Positions 43,166-52,502 of a stretch of 64,000 nucleotides of DNA are shown here, piece after piece (the first letter of the stretch is position 1; every line of letters starts with the position of its first letter). Origin of the DNA: Sphingopyxis sp. GW247-27LB. Its GTDB lineage: Bacteria > Pseudomonadota > Alphaproteobacteria > Sphingomonadales > Sphingomonadaceae. The position numbers were made by a program, and so were the translations under genes. A model generated the notes under the pieces. It made no database searches. It worked only from the letters and a program-made list of their open reading frames with translations, and was not told the DNA's origin. The DNA lies in NCBI RefSeq assembly GCF_002277025.1, contig NZ_NIWD01000008.1, positions 782,333-846,332 on the forward strand, in the 5' to 3' direction.

Positions 43166-44698
43166 ATGACCAAAGCCCTAAGCCCGTCCTCCTGTCCGAT
43201 CGACCATCTCGCCCGCCGCGGCGCGCCGGGCGCGCCTGCGCTGCTGATCGGCGATCGGGTCACCAGCTTCGCCGATCTCGACGCCGGGGTCGGGCGGCTC
43301 GCGTCGTGGCTGCTCGGACAGGCGGGCGGGCCGGGCGAGCGCGTCGCGAGCTGGAGCGCGAAGACGCGGACGGCGTGCCTGATGCCGCTCGCCGCGGCGC
43401 GCGCCGGGCTGATCCATGTGCCGGTCAACCCGCTGCTCAAGGCGCCGCAGGTCCAGCATATATTGGCCGACAGCGGCGCGAAGCTGCTGATCACCAATGG
43501 TTCGCGCGCCGACTCGCTTGGCGGCGGGCGCCCCGAAGCCTGCGCGCTGCAGGATTTGACGATCGCCGAGGAGGTGATCGATTCGGGCGGCGAAGGCTTG
43601 CCGCCGTCGCTCGCCGAGCCCGGCGATCTCGCCGCGATTCTCTATACCAGCGGTTCGACCGGGCGGCCGAAGGGGGTGATGCTCAGCCACGCCAATCTGT
43701 GGCTGGGGGCGGAGAGCGTCGCTTCCTATCTGAAGATCGTGCCCGACGACCGCGTGCTCGGGGTGCTGCCGCTCAGCTTCGACTATGGGCAGAACCAGCT
43801 CCTGTCGACCTGGCATGCCGGAGCCGCGGTCGCGCCGCTCGACTATCTGACTCCGCGCGACGTCGTGAAGGCGGTCGCGCGGCATGGCATCACGACGCTC
43901 GCGGGGGTGCCCCCGCTCTGGGTGCAGCTGGTCGAGAGCGACTGGCCCGCCGAGACGGCGGCGCTGTTGCGACGCCTCACCAACAGTGGTGGCGCGCTGA
44001 CGCCGTCGCTGATCGACGCGATGCGCGCCACATTCCCGAAAGCCGACATCTATCCGATGTACGGGCTGACCGAGGCGTTCCGCTCGACCTTTCTCGACCC
44101 CGCGCTCGTCGCCCGTCATCCGACCTCGATGGGCCGCGCGATCCCACATGCGGAAATCCTCGTCTGCCGCCCCGACGGCAGCATCGCCGCCGACGACGAG
44201 CCGGGCGAACTCGTCCATTGCGGGCCGCTGGTGGCGCAGGGTTATTGGCAGGATGCGGAGCGCACTGCGCAGCGATTCAAGCCCGCGCCTCCTTCGTCTA
44301 TCTATGGAGGACCGGCGGTCTGGTCAGGGGACACCGTGCGGCGCGACGCCGACGGCCTCCTCACCTTCGTCGGCCGCGACGATGCGATGATCAAGACCGC
44401 GGGCAACCGCGTCAGCCCGACCGAGGTCGAGGACGCCGCGGTCGCCTCGGGACTGATCTATGAGGCGGTGGCGTTCGGCGTGCCCGATCCGCGGCTCGGC
44501 GCCGCGATCGTCCTGATCGTGCGCGGCAAGGGCGGCGCGGAGGATGCCGAGGGGCTGGCGGCCTATTTGCGCCGGAATCTGCCGAACTTCATGCAGCCGC
44601 AGACGATCGAGTGGCGCGAGGCGCTGCCGCGCAATCCCAACGGCAAGCTCGACCGCGTCGCGATCGCCGCCGAATGGGACGGAAAAGTGACGGCATGA
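43166..44698 (+). CDS. Acyl-CoA ligase (AMP-forming), exosortase A system-associated
   Basis: A 510-aa adenylate-forming enzyme: A3 P-loop LYTSGSTGRPKGVMLSH, A5 YGLTEAF, A8 region FVGRDDAMIKTAGNRVSP, and the A10 lysine in PRNPNGKLDR. It probably loads a carboxylate onto the nearby carrier protein. It is coupled to the decarboxylase gene by ATGA overlap. Confidence 0.9.
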   Translation: MTKALSPSSCPIDHLARRGAPGAPALLIGDRVTSFADLDAGVGRLASWLLGQAGGPGERVASWSAKTRTACLMPLAAARAGLIHVPVNPLLKAPQVQHILADSGAKLLITNGSRADSLGGGRPEACALQDLTIAEEVIDSGGEGLPPSLAEPGDLAAILYTSGSTGRPKGVMLSHANLWLGAESVASYLKIVPDDRVLGVLPLSFDYGQNQLLSTWHAGAAVAPLDYLTPRDVVKAVARHGITTLAGVPPLWVQLVESDWPAETAALLRRLTNSGGALTPSLIDAMRATFPKADIYPMYGLTEAFRSTFLDPALVARHPTSMGRAIPHAEILVCRPDGSIAADDEPGELVHCGPLVAQGYWQDAERTAQRFKPAPPSSIYGGPAVWSGDTVRRDADGLLTFVGRDDAMIKTAGNRVSPTEVEDAAVASGLIYEAVAFGVPDPRLGAAIVLIVRGKGGAEDAEGLAAYLRRNLPNFMQPQTIEWREALPRNPNGKLDRVAIAAEWDGKVTA

Positions 44699-45924
44699 AG
44701 CCGCATGGCCCGATCCCCCCCGGCTACGCCGCCGACGAGGACGGCATGCTGCTGATCGGTGGCCACCGCGCCGATGCGCTCGCCGACAGGGCCGGGGACA
44801 CGCCGCTGTTTGTCTATGACAGCGCGATGCTCGCGGCGCGCGCCGCCGAATGGCGCGCGGCGATGCCCGCCGAAGTGCAGCTTCATTATGCGATGAAGGC
44901 CAACCCCTTCGCGCCGCTGCTCACCCATATGGCGGGGATCGTCGACGGGTTCGACGTCGCGTCGGGGGGCGAACTCGCGGCGGCGCTGGCGAGCGGCATG
45001 GCGGCCGAGCACATCAGCTTTGCCGGCCCTGGCAAGCGCGACCGCGAACTCGAAGCGGCGATTGCTGCGGGCGCGACGCTCAACCTTGAATCGACGGGCG
45101 AAGCCGAGCGCGCGCTGCATATCGCCGCGCGTCGCGGCATGACGCCGCGGCTCGCGGTGCGGGTCAATCCCGACTTCGACCTCAAGGGCTCGGGGATGAA
45201 GATGGGCGGCGGAGCCAAGCCCTTCGGCGTCGATGCCGAGGCGGTGCCCGCGCTCGTCCGCCGTCTGATCGACGCTGGCGCCGACTGGCAGGGTTTCCAT
45301 ATTTTCGCGGGATCGCAAGCGCTTGATGCGAACGCGATCGCTGACACCCAGGCGCAGACGGTCGCGCTCGCCGCGCGGCTCGCGAACGAGATCGGCGCGG
45401 TGCCGCCGCTCGTCAATCTGGGCGGCGGGATGGGTGTGCCCTATTTCCCCGGCGACCAGGCGGTCGATGTGGCGGCGGTCGGCGCTGCGCTCCGCGCGAC
45501 GCTGGCGGCGCGCGATCCGGTGCTGGCGGGCAGCCGTTTCGCAATGGAACTCGGCCGCTGGCTGGTCGCCGAAGCGGGCGTCTATCTGGCGCGCATCGTC
45601 GACCGTAAGGTCAGCCACGGCGAAACCTTCCTCGTCACCGACGGCGGCCTCCACCACCAGCTCGCCGCGAGCGGCAATTTCGGGACGGTGATCCGCCGCA
45701 ACTATCCGATCGCGGTCGCCAGTCATTTCGGCGCCGAGCCGGTCGAGACGGTGTCGGTCGTCGGCTGCCTCTGCACCCCGCTCGACCGCCTCGGCGACCA
45801 GGTCGCGCTGCCGCGCGCCGAGGTCGGCGATCTGGTCGCGATCTTCCAGGCGGGCGCCTATGGCGCCTCGGCGAGTCCCGCCGCCTTCCTGGGGCAGGGG
45901 CCGGCGGGCGAAATGCTCGTCTGA
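44695..45924 (+). CDS. PLP-dependent decarboxylase, exosortase A system-associated
   Basis: A 409-aa fold III decarboxylase of the ornithine/diaminopimelate type. The PLP lysine is in LHYAMKANP (Lys68); GFDVASGGEL, FAGPGKRD, GGGMGVPYF and GCLCTPLD are visible. It would produce an amine or beta-alanine-like unit used with the ligase and carrier protein. The substrate is unknown. Confidence 0.9.
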   Translation: MKPHGPIPPGYAADEDGMLLIGGHRADALADRAGDTPLFVYDSAMLAARAAEWRAAMPAEVQLHYAMKANPFAPLLTHMAGIVDGFDVASGGELAAALASGMAAEHISFAGPGKRDRELEAAIAAGATLNLESTGEAERALHIAARRGMTPRLAVRVNPDFDLKGSGMKMGGGAKPFGVDAEAVPALVRRLIDAGADWQGFHIFAGSQALDANAIADTQAQTVALAARLANEIGAVPPLVNLGGGMGVPYFPGDQAVDVAAVGAALRATLAARDPVLAGSRFAMELGRWLVAEAGVYLARIVDRKVSHGETFLVTDGGLHHQLAASGNFGTVIRRNYPIAVASHFGAEPVETVSVVGCLCTPLDRLGDQVALPRAEVGDLVAIFQAGAYGASASPAAFLGQGPAGEMLV

Positions 45925-46101
45925 ACACCACGCCGATTCTGTCCCGAAACGGAACGAAAGCCGACGGGCGCGGCGCGAACTTATTCCAATACTAACGGTA
46001 TCTTCACCCTTTTCGGTGATGGCTGAGGCTGACGCAATGGCTGTCGCCGCGAGCCTTTGGCCCGCGGTCGCCTCCCCGGCCGGTCGAAAGGTGATTTGAA
46101 C

Positions 46102-46758
46102 ATGACGTCCTTCCCCTCGCTTCGCGCCGCGCGCGCCGCGCTGATCTCGGGCATCGCCGCCACCGCCCTGACGGGCTGCGCGGGCGGTGTCGGCAATGCG
46201 CCGCAGCTTCCCAGCGCCAATTTCGTCGCGAACCAGGAAGGACCGGGCGAGGAATATATCATCGGCCCGCTCGACGAACTGCAGATCTTCGTGTGGCGCA
46301 ACCCCGAACTCGGAGGCAAGGTGCAGGTGCGCCCCGACGGGCGGATCACCACGCCGCTGATCACCGACATGCCCGCAGTCGGCAAGACCGCGACGATGCT
46401 GCAGCAGGACATCAAGCTCCAGCTCAGCCAATATATCACCGACCCCATCGTCAGCGTCATCGTCACCAGCTTCAATAGCACCTTCTCGCAACAGGTGCGG
46501 ATCGTCGGCGCGACCGAGAAACCCGCGTCGATCCCGTTCCGCGCCAACATGACCGTGCTCGACGCGATGATCGCGGTCGGCGGGCTCGGCGAATATGCGG
46601 CGGGCAACAAGGCGCGCCTCGTCCGCTTCGACAAGGGCAGCGGCAAGCAGCACGAATATGCGCTGCGCCTCAATGACCTGATCAAGCGCGGCGACATCAA
46701 GGCGAACGTCCGGCTGCAGCCGGGCGACGTCATCATCATTCCCGAAAGCATGTTCTGA
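46102..46758 (+). CDS. XrtA-type polysaccharide export lipoprotein (Wza-like)
   Basis: A 218-aa outer-membrane lipoprotein with lipobox ALTGC (Cys26), a polysaccharide-export domain (YIIGPLDELQIFVWRNPEL) and SLBB-type repeats (VRIVGATEKPASIPFR). It forms the outer-membrane part of the exopolysaccharide channel. It heads the long export operon. The 177 bp upstream has no gene; the promoter should be there. Confidence 0.9.
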   Translation: MTSFPSLRAARAALISGIAATALTGCAGGVGNAPQLPSANFVANQEGPGEEYIIGPLDELQIFVWRNPELGGKVQVRPDGRITTPLITDMPAVGKTATMLQQDIKLQLSQYITDPIVSVIVTSFNSTFSQQVRIVGATEKPASIPFRANMTVLDAMIAVGGLGEYAAGNKARLVRFDKGSGKQHEYALRLNDLIKRGDIKANVRLQPGDVIIIPESMF

Positions 46759-46812
46759 CGCGAGGCCGCGGCCACCGCCACGCTCAACCCTTCCAAGGAT
46801 CGACCCCGACCG

Positions 46813-48357
46813 ATGAACAGCCTTTACGACGAATTCCGGGTGGCGCTGCATAGCGTGTGGACGCGCCGCTGGCTGGTGCTGGCGGTCGCCTGGGGCATCT
46901 GCATCCTCGGCTGGCTCGCGGTCGCGTCGATCCCCAACCGTTATGATTCGCGCGCGCGGCTCCTGGTCGACATCAACCAGATCCTTCCCGACGACGCGCA
47001 GGGCGGCCCGCTCGGCGGGCGGCGGCAGCTCGACGAGATTCGCGGGACGCTGACCAGCGCGCGCAATCTGGAGAAGGTCGGGGTGACGACGGGCCTGCTT
47101 CCCGCGGGCGCGGGCGAGCGCGAAAAGGCGGGCGCGGTCGCGATGCTGCAAAAGAATATCAAGGTCGTTCCGCAGCAGGACAATATCTTCGAAATCACCT
47201 CGAGCATCGCGGTTGGCAGCTTGTCGGACGCCGACAATGCGAAGCTCGCCTCGGGCGTGCTCGACAGCCTGATCACCGTGTTCCGCGACGACCAGCTTCG
47301 CGGCGGGCGCATGGACGCGCGCGAGGGGCTGAAATTCCTCGACGCGCAGATCGCCGACCGCGAAAAGGCGCTGCGCGAGGTCGAAGCGCGCCGTGCCGCG
47401 TTCGAGGCGCAGAATATCGGATTGATTCCCGGCGGGTCGGGCTCACCCGCGCAGCGTGTCGACGCGGCGCGCGCCGAGCTCAACCAGATCGAATCGCAGC
47501 TCGTCGCGGCGCAGGCGTCGCTCGCGGCCACCAATGGCCAGCTCGCCTCGACCCCCGCGACGATCAACGTCCCGGGGATGTCGGCGACCGGCGCCGGCGT
47601 CGCGCGGCAGCAGCTTGCGGGGGCGCAGAACGAACTCTCCGCGATGCGCGCGCGCGGACTGACCGATGCGCACCCCGACATCATCGCGATCAAGAGCCAG
47701 ATCGCCTCGCTGAAGGCGCAGGCCGACCGCGAAGGCAGCGGCGGGGGCGGCGGCAACGCGCAGAATCCCGCCTATGCCTCGCTCGCCGCGATGCGCGCCG
47801 AGCGCCAGGCGACGGTGAGCGCGCTCAGCGCGCGCAAGGCGCAGCTGACTGGCGATATCGCCAAGATCACCTCGCAGCAGATCCAGAACCCCGGCATCGC
47901 GGCCGAATATGACCGGATCAACGGCGAATATACCGCGCTGAAGGCGCAATATGACAAGCTGCTCGGCCAGCGCGAGCAGGTGCGGCTGCGCGGCGAAGTG
48001 CAGACCGAAACCGACGCGATCAAGGTCGAGCTGCTCGACCCGCCCTCGAAGCCGACGAGCCCTGCCGCACCCAACCGGCCGCTGTTCCTGACGCTCGTGC
48101 TGCTGGCGGGGATCGGCGGCGGTATCGGTGCCGCCTTCGGGCTCGCCCAGGTACGCGCGAGCTATCCGACCGCCGCCCGCCTCGAACGCGCGAGCGGGTT
48201 GCCGGTCATCGGCTCGATCACCGAAGTGGTGACACCCGAGCGCCATGTCGAGCGCAAGAAGAAACTCGTTTGGCTCGCCAGCGGCGGCGGGGCGCTCGTC
48301 GGGCTCTATGCGCTGCTGCTCGTCGCCGAATTCGTCCAGCGCGGCATGGTCGCCTGA
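46813..48357 (+). CDS. XrtA-system polysaccharide chain-length determinant (Wzz family)
   Basis: A 514-aa inner-membrane protein: a first membrane segment at about residues 20-40, a long periplasmic coiled-coil domain (REKALREVEARRAAFEAQN; Gly-rich linker near 310), and C-terminal membrane segments around residues 422-440 and 482-505. It controls chain length and bridges export protein and kinase. Confidence 0.9.
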   Translation: MNSLYDEFRVALHSVWTRRWLVLAVAWGICILGWLAVASIPNRYDSRARLLVDINQILPDDAQGGPLGGRRQLDEIRGTLTSARNLEKVGVTTGLLPAGAGEREKAGAVAMLQKNIKVVPQQDNIFEITSSIAVGSLSDADNAKLASGVLDSLITVFRDDQLRGGRMDAREGLKFLDAQIADREKALREVEARRAAFEAQNIGLIPGGSGSPAQRVDAARAELNQIESQLVAAQASLAATNGQLASTPATINVPGMSATGAGVARQQLAGAQNELSAMRARGLTDAHPDIIAIKSQIASLKAQADREGSGGGGGNAQNPAYASLAAMRAERQATVSALSARKAQLTGDIAKITSQQIQNPGIAAEYDRINGEYTALKAQYDKLLGQREQVRLRGEVQTETDAIKVELLDPPSKPTSPAAPNRPLFLTLVLLAGIGGGIGAAFGLAQVRASYPTAARLERASGLPVIGSITEVVTPERHVERKKKLVWLASGGGALVGLYALLLVAEFVQRGMVA

Positions 48358-48368
48358 GGGGACAGGAT

Positions 48369-49388
48369 ATGAACGAACATCGCCCCGTCAAGCGCCAGCC
48401 CTCGCTGCTCGAACGCGCTGCCGACCTGTTCGGTATCGATCCCGCCGCGGGCGCGCCGACGATCGACGTCAGCGGCCTGCCGCCCGAGCCCGAGAAGAAG
48501 GCGAAGAAGGCCGAGCCGGTCGTCGAACCCGAACCCGCCCCGGAAGCCGCATCCGCCGTCGCGGCCGAGCCGGTCGTCGAGGCCGCGCCGACGGTCAAGC
48601 CCTCGCCGCGCAAGGAGGTCGCGCGCGCCGCGCCCGCGGTCGTGCCGACGCGGCAGGGGACGATCGACCGCGACCGGCTCGCGGCGCGCGGAATGATCGT
48701 GCCCGGTGCCCCGGTGACGGGCATTTCCGAAGAATATCGCATCGTGAAGCGCGAGATCATCCGCAACTTCACGGGCGCGCCGGGGCGCCCGGTGCTGCCG
48801 CGCGGCCACCGAGTCCTGATCGCCTCGGCCAATCCGGGCGAGGGCAAGACCTTTTCGGCCGTCAACCTCGCGCTGAGCCTTGCGGTCGAGGCCGATCACG
48901 ACGTTCTGCTGATCGATGCCGACATCGCGAAGCCGAGCGTGCTGGAGGCGCTGGGGCTGGACGACGGGCCGGGGCTGATGGACGCGCTCGCCGATCCGCA
49001 CCTGCCGCTCGGCGACTGCCTGATCCAGACCGACATCGCGGGGCTGAAGGTGATGCCGGCGGGCACCCAGCATATGCACGACACCGAATTGCTCGCCTCG
49101 GCGCGCACCGAGGCGCTGCTCGCGCAGCTCGAGGCCGGCGCGCCGGGGCGCATCCTGATCCTCGATTCGCCGCCGGTGCTTGCCGCCTCGCCCGCCGCGG
49201 TGCTCGCGGGGCACGTGGGCCAGCTGATCATGGTCGTGCGCGCCGACGAAACGCTCGAATCCTCGCTGCGCGACGCGATCGGGCTGATGGGCGCGTGCCT
49301 GCACATCCAGCTCCTCCTCAACGGGGTCAAATATTCGCCCGGCGGCCGCCGCTTCGGCACCTATTATGGACAAGGAGGCGCGTCCTGA
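48369..49388 (+). CDS. XrtA-associated tyrosine autokinase (CpsD/CapB-like)
   Basis: A 339-aa cytoplasmic BY-kinase. An Ala/Pro/Glu-rich N-terminal linker (to about residue 105) precedes the kinase domain with Walker A ANPGEGKTF, Walker A' VLLIDADIAKPS and Walker B ILILDSPP. The usual C-terminal tyrosine cluster is reduced to YY in GTYYGQ. It partners with the chain-length protein just upstream. Confidence 0.9.
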   Translation: MNEHRPVKRQPSLLERAADLFGIDPAAGAPTIDVSGLPPEPEKKAKKAEPVVEPEPAPEAASAVAAEPVVEAAPTVKPSPRKEVARAAPAVVPTRQGTIDRDRLAARGMIVPGAPVTGISEEYRIVKREIIRNFTGAPGRPVLPRGHRVLIASANPGEGKTFSAVNLALSLAVEADHDVLLIDADIAKPSVLEALGLDDGPGLMDALADPHLPLGDCLIQTDIAGLKVMPAGTQHMHDTELLASARTEALLAQLEAGAPGRILILDSPPVLAASPAAVLAGHVGQLIMVVRADETLESSLRDAIGLMGACLHIQLLLNGVKYSPGGRRFGTYYGQGGAS

Positions 49389-51085
49389 TGCGCACCAACC
49401 GCAATCTCATGCGCCGCACCGCGGCGCTCGCCGCGCTGTTGCTTGCCGGAACGGCGGGTACGGCGCAGGCGCAATTCTCGGGTGACGCGGGGTCGGGCGG
49501 CGGCGAGGCGCCGGGCGCCTCGGCCCCGGCGCCCTCGTCCGACGGTGGCGACGCCAAGCGCGGCGGGCAGCGCAAGCAACGCCAGGTCGACGTCAGCCCC
49601 TATCTCGAAGTCGGGCAGGTGCTCACCGCCGACCTCAAGGGCGATCGCGACGTCCTCACCTATACGACGGTGGCAGCGGGCGTCGACGCGGCCATCGTCA
49701 CGCGCCGCGCCGAAGTGGCGGCAACCCTGCGCTACGAGCATCGCTTCGGCGAATCGGGCGGGCTCGGCGACGCCGACATCATCAGCGGCCTCGCACGCGG
49801 GCGGGTCGAGGTCGCGCGCGGCCTCAATCTCGAGGGCGGGGCGCTCGCGACGCGCACGCGCGCCGACGGCGGCGGCATCGGCGGCCTCATCACCGGCGGC
49901 GACAATGTCGCGGACATCTATTCGGTCTATGCGGGTCCGACGCTGGCGCAGCGCGTCGGCAGCCTCGACGTCGGCGCGGGCTATCGCTTCGGCTATACCA
50001 AGGTCGACGTCGACGGATCGGGCAATGTCCCCGGCGGCAATTTCGACAGTTCGACCAACCATGTCGCCTGGGCGAGCGTCGGCCAGCGGCCGGGCGACCT
50101 GCCGTTCGGCTGGCAGGTGTCGGGCGGTTACGAGCGCGAGGATGCGAGCCAGCTCGACCAGCGTTTCGAGGGCAAATATGCGCGCGCCGACGTCACGGTG
50201 CCGATCGGCCCGACGGTCGCACTGCTCGGCGGCGTCGGTTACGAGGATATCGAGATCAGCCAGCGCGACCCGGTGCTCGACCCGAACGGCGTGCCGGTGC
50301 GTGACGCGAACGGTCGCTTCGTCACCGACAAGTCGCAGCCGCGCCAGCTGTCGTTCGATACCGACGGGCTGATCTGGGACGCGGGCGTGATGTGGCGGCC
50401 CAGCCGCCGCACCTCGCTGACCGCGCGCGTCGGCCGCCGCTATGGCGACACCATCTATACCGGCAGCTTTTCCTACCGCCCCGACCATGCGACGATGGTC
50501 CAGGTCGGCGTCTACGACGGGCTGTCGAGCTTTGGCCGCGGTCTGTCGAGCGGGCTGTCGTCGCTGCCGACCCAATTCGACCCGACGCGCAATCCGATCG
50601 ACAGCAGCATCAACCCCTGCGTGTTCGGCGAGGAAGGCGCGGGCTGCCTCAATCCGCAATTCGGCAGCACGACCAGTCTCCAGTTCCGCAATCGCGGCGT
50701 CCAGGCGCTCTATTCGTCGCGCTTCGGCCGCTGGAGCTATGGCGTCGGCATCGGCTATGACCAGCGCCGCCTGCTCGTGCCGGAAAATTCGGTGCTCGCA
50801 CCGCTCAACGGCATCAAGGACGAGAATTATTATCTCTTCCTGACCGCAGGCCGCCAGCTCGACGCCGATTCCGACCTCAGCCTGTCGGGCTATGTCAGCT
50901 ATTTCGACAATGGCGCGGCGGGCGTCGGCGACATGCAGTCGGCGGGAATCGCGGCCGCTTATTCGCGGCGCTTCTGGCGCGACCTGACCGGCACCGCCGC
51001 GGCGTCGCTCAACGCCTTCGACCAGGACGGCTTCGCCAGCGAACTGATTGGCTCGGCGCTGGTCGGTCTCCGCTACAATTTCTGA
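49388..51085 (+). CDS. XrtA-associated outer-membrane beta-barrel protein
   Basis: A 565-aa protein with a signal peptide (AGTAQAQ cleavage) and alternating beta-strand pattern throughout, ending in a C-terminal strand SALVGLRYNF typical of outer-membrane insertion. It matches the PEP-CTERM-associated outer-membrane family. Its exact role in exopolysaccharide export is unknown. The start overlaps the kinase stop (TGATG). Confidence 0.85.
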   Translation: MRTNRNLMRRTAALAALLLAGTAGTAQAQFSGDAGSGGGEAPGASAPAPSSDGGDAKRGGQRKQRQVDVSPYLEVGQVLTADLKGDRDVLTYTTVAAGVDAAIVTRRAEVAATLRYEHRFGESGGLGDADIISGLARGRVEVARGLNLEGGALATRTRADGGGIGGLITGGDNVADIYSVYAGPTLAQRVGSLDVGAGYRFGYTKVDVDGSGNVPGGNFDSSTNHVAWASVGQRPGDLPFGWQVSGGYEREDASQLDQRFEGKYARADVTVPIGPTVALLGGVGYEDIEISQRDPVLDPNGVPVRDANGRFVTDKSQPRQLSFDTDGLIWDAGVMWRPSRRTSLTARVGRRYGDTIYTGSFSYRPDHATMVQVGVYDGLSSFGRGLSSGLSSLPTQFDPTRNPIDSSINPCVFGEEGAGCLNPQFGSTTSLQFRNRGVQALYSSRFGRWSYGVGIGYDQRRLLVPENSVLAPLNGIKDENYYLFLTAGRQLDADSDLSLSGYVSYFDNGAAGVGDMQSAGIAAAYSRRFWRDLTGTAAASLNAFDQDGFASELIGSALVGLRYNF

Positions 51086-51109
51086 TCCGGACCCCAAAGG
51101 GAAATAGCG

Positions 51110-52465
51110 ATGTACGATCAATATTATGGCTTCACCGGACGCCCCTTCCAGCTGACGCCCGACCCGCATTTCTATTTCGAGAGCGGGACGCACAGGAAGG
51201 CGATGTCCTATCTGGGCTATGGCCTCGCGCAGGGCGAGGGTTTCATCGTCATCACCGGCGACGTCGGGGCGGGCAAGACGACGCTGGTCGGCCATCTGAT
51301 GAACACGATCGACCCCAACCGCCTGACCGCGGTCAAGCTGGTGTCGACGCAGGTCGAGGGCGACGACCTCCTCCGCCTCGTCGCCGAGCAGTTCGGGCTC
51401 GAATGGGAAGGGCAGAGCAAGGCCGAGTTGCTGCGGTCGATGGAGCAATATCTGCGCGAACAGGCGCGCGCCGGGCGGCGCACGCTGCTGATCGTCGACG
51501 AGGGGCAGAATCTCGCGATCTCGGCGCTCGAAGAGCTGCGGATGCTGTCGAACTTCCAGCTCGGCGGTCATTCGCTCTTGCAGATATTCCTGCTCGGCCA
51601 GCCCGAATTCCGCCAGACGCTCTTCCACTCGCCGACGCTCGAACAGCTCCGTCAGCGGGTGATCGCGACGCATCACCTCGACCCGATGGAGCCCGAGGAG
51701 GTCGAGCCCTATATCCTTCATCGCCTCGGCAAGGTCGGCTGGACGGGCAACCCCAGCTTCAGCCCCGACGCGTTCGAGGAGATTTTCGACTATAGCGAGG
51801 GCGTCCCGCGCAAGCTGAACGTGCTGGTCAGCCGGCTGCTGCTCTATGGCGCGGTCGAGCAACTTGGCCGCATCACCGGCGCGCACGTCCGCGATGTGGT
51901 GAGCGAGATCGAGGCCGATCGCGGGATCGACCAGGCGACGCTGGTTGCGCTGCCGGTCGAGGCGCCGGCGCCCGTCGCCGAACCCGCAGCCGTGCTCGAA
52001 TGGCCCGCTCCGCCCGTCGCCGCCGAGCCCTTGGCGGTGGCGCCCTTCGCGGCGCCCGAGGCCGGACCGCTCGATCTCGCCGCGTCGATGGCGCCGGAAG
52101 AGACCGAGCCGGTCGTGGCACCGTCGCCGCACTACGGCGATGGGGGCTTTGCCGAGGCGCGCTCGCTCGTCGCCGAACAGCTTGGCCTCGCACCCGCCGA
52201 TATCTGCGAACCCGAACCCGAAGCCGTTCCGGCTGCGGAACCGCGCGTGTGGGAAGCGGCGGCCGACGAGATCCCGGAGGAAACACCCGCGCCCATCGAC
52301 GACGCGCATCTGGTCGCGCTCGAGCGCCAGATCGCCGGGCTCGAGGCGCGTATCGCCGATCAGGACGCGGCGCTCCGCCGCGTGCTCGACCTGCTGATCG
52401 ACTGGGTCGAGCGCGACCCGGCGAACGCGCCCGATCCGGCGGCATCGCAGACCTGGGCGGCCTGA
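51110..52465 (+). CDS. XrtA-system ATPase (ExeA/GspA-like AAA)
   Basis: A 451-aa protein: a domain starting YYGFTGRPFQLTPDPHFYF, Walker A ITGDVGAGKTT, Walker B LLIVDEGQNL, sensor-like NFQLGG; then a low-complexity Ala/Pro/Glu-rich region (about 280-395) and a coiled-coil C-terminus (ERQIAGLEARIADQDAAL). It belongs to every complete XrtA cluster; its function there is not defined. Confidence 0.9.
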   Translation: MYDQYYGFTGRPFQLTPDPHFYFESGTHRKAMSYLGYGLAQGEGFIVITGDVGAGKTTLVGHLMNTIDPNRLTAVKLVSTQVEGDDLLRLVAEQFGLEWEGQSKAELLRSMEQYLREQARAGRRTLLIVDEGQNLAISALEELRMLSNFQLGGHSLLQIFLLGQPEFRQTLFHSPTLEQLRQRVIATHHLDPMEPEEVEPYILHRLGKVGWTGNPSFSPDAFEEIFDYSEGVPRKLNVLVSRLLLYGAVEQLGRITGAHVRDVVSEIEADRGIDQATLVALPVEAPAPVAEPAAVLEWPAPPVAAEPLAVAPFAAPEAGPLDLAASMAPEETEPVVAPSPHYGDGGFAEARSLVAEQLGLAPADICEPEPEAVPAAEPRVWEAAADEIPEETPAPIDDAHLVALERQIAGLEARIADQDAALRRVLDLLIDWVERDPANAPDPAASQTWAA

Positions 52466-52502
52466 GGCGCCGCCCGGCCAACGGGATCGACGAAGGTGAG
52501 GG

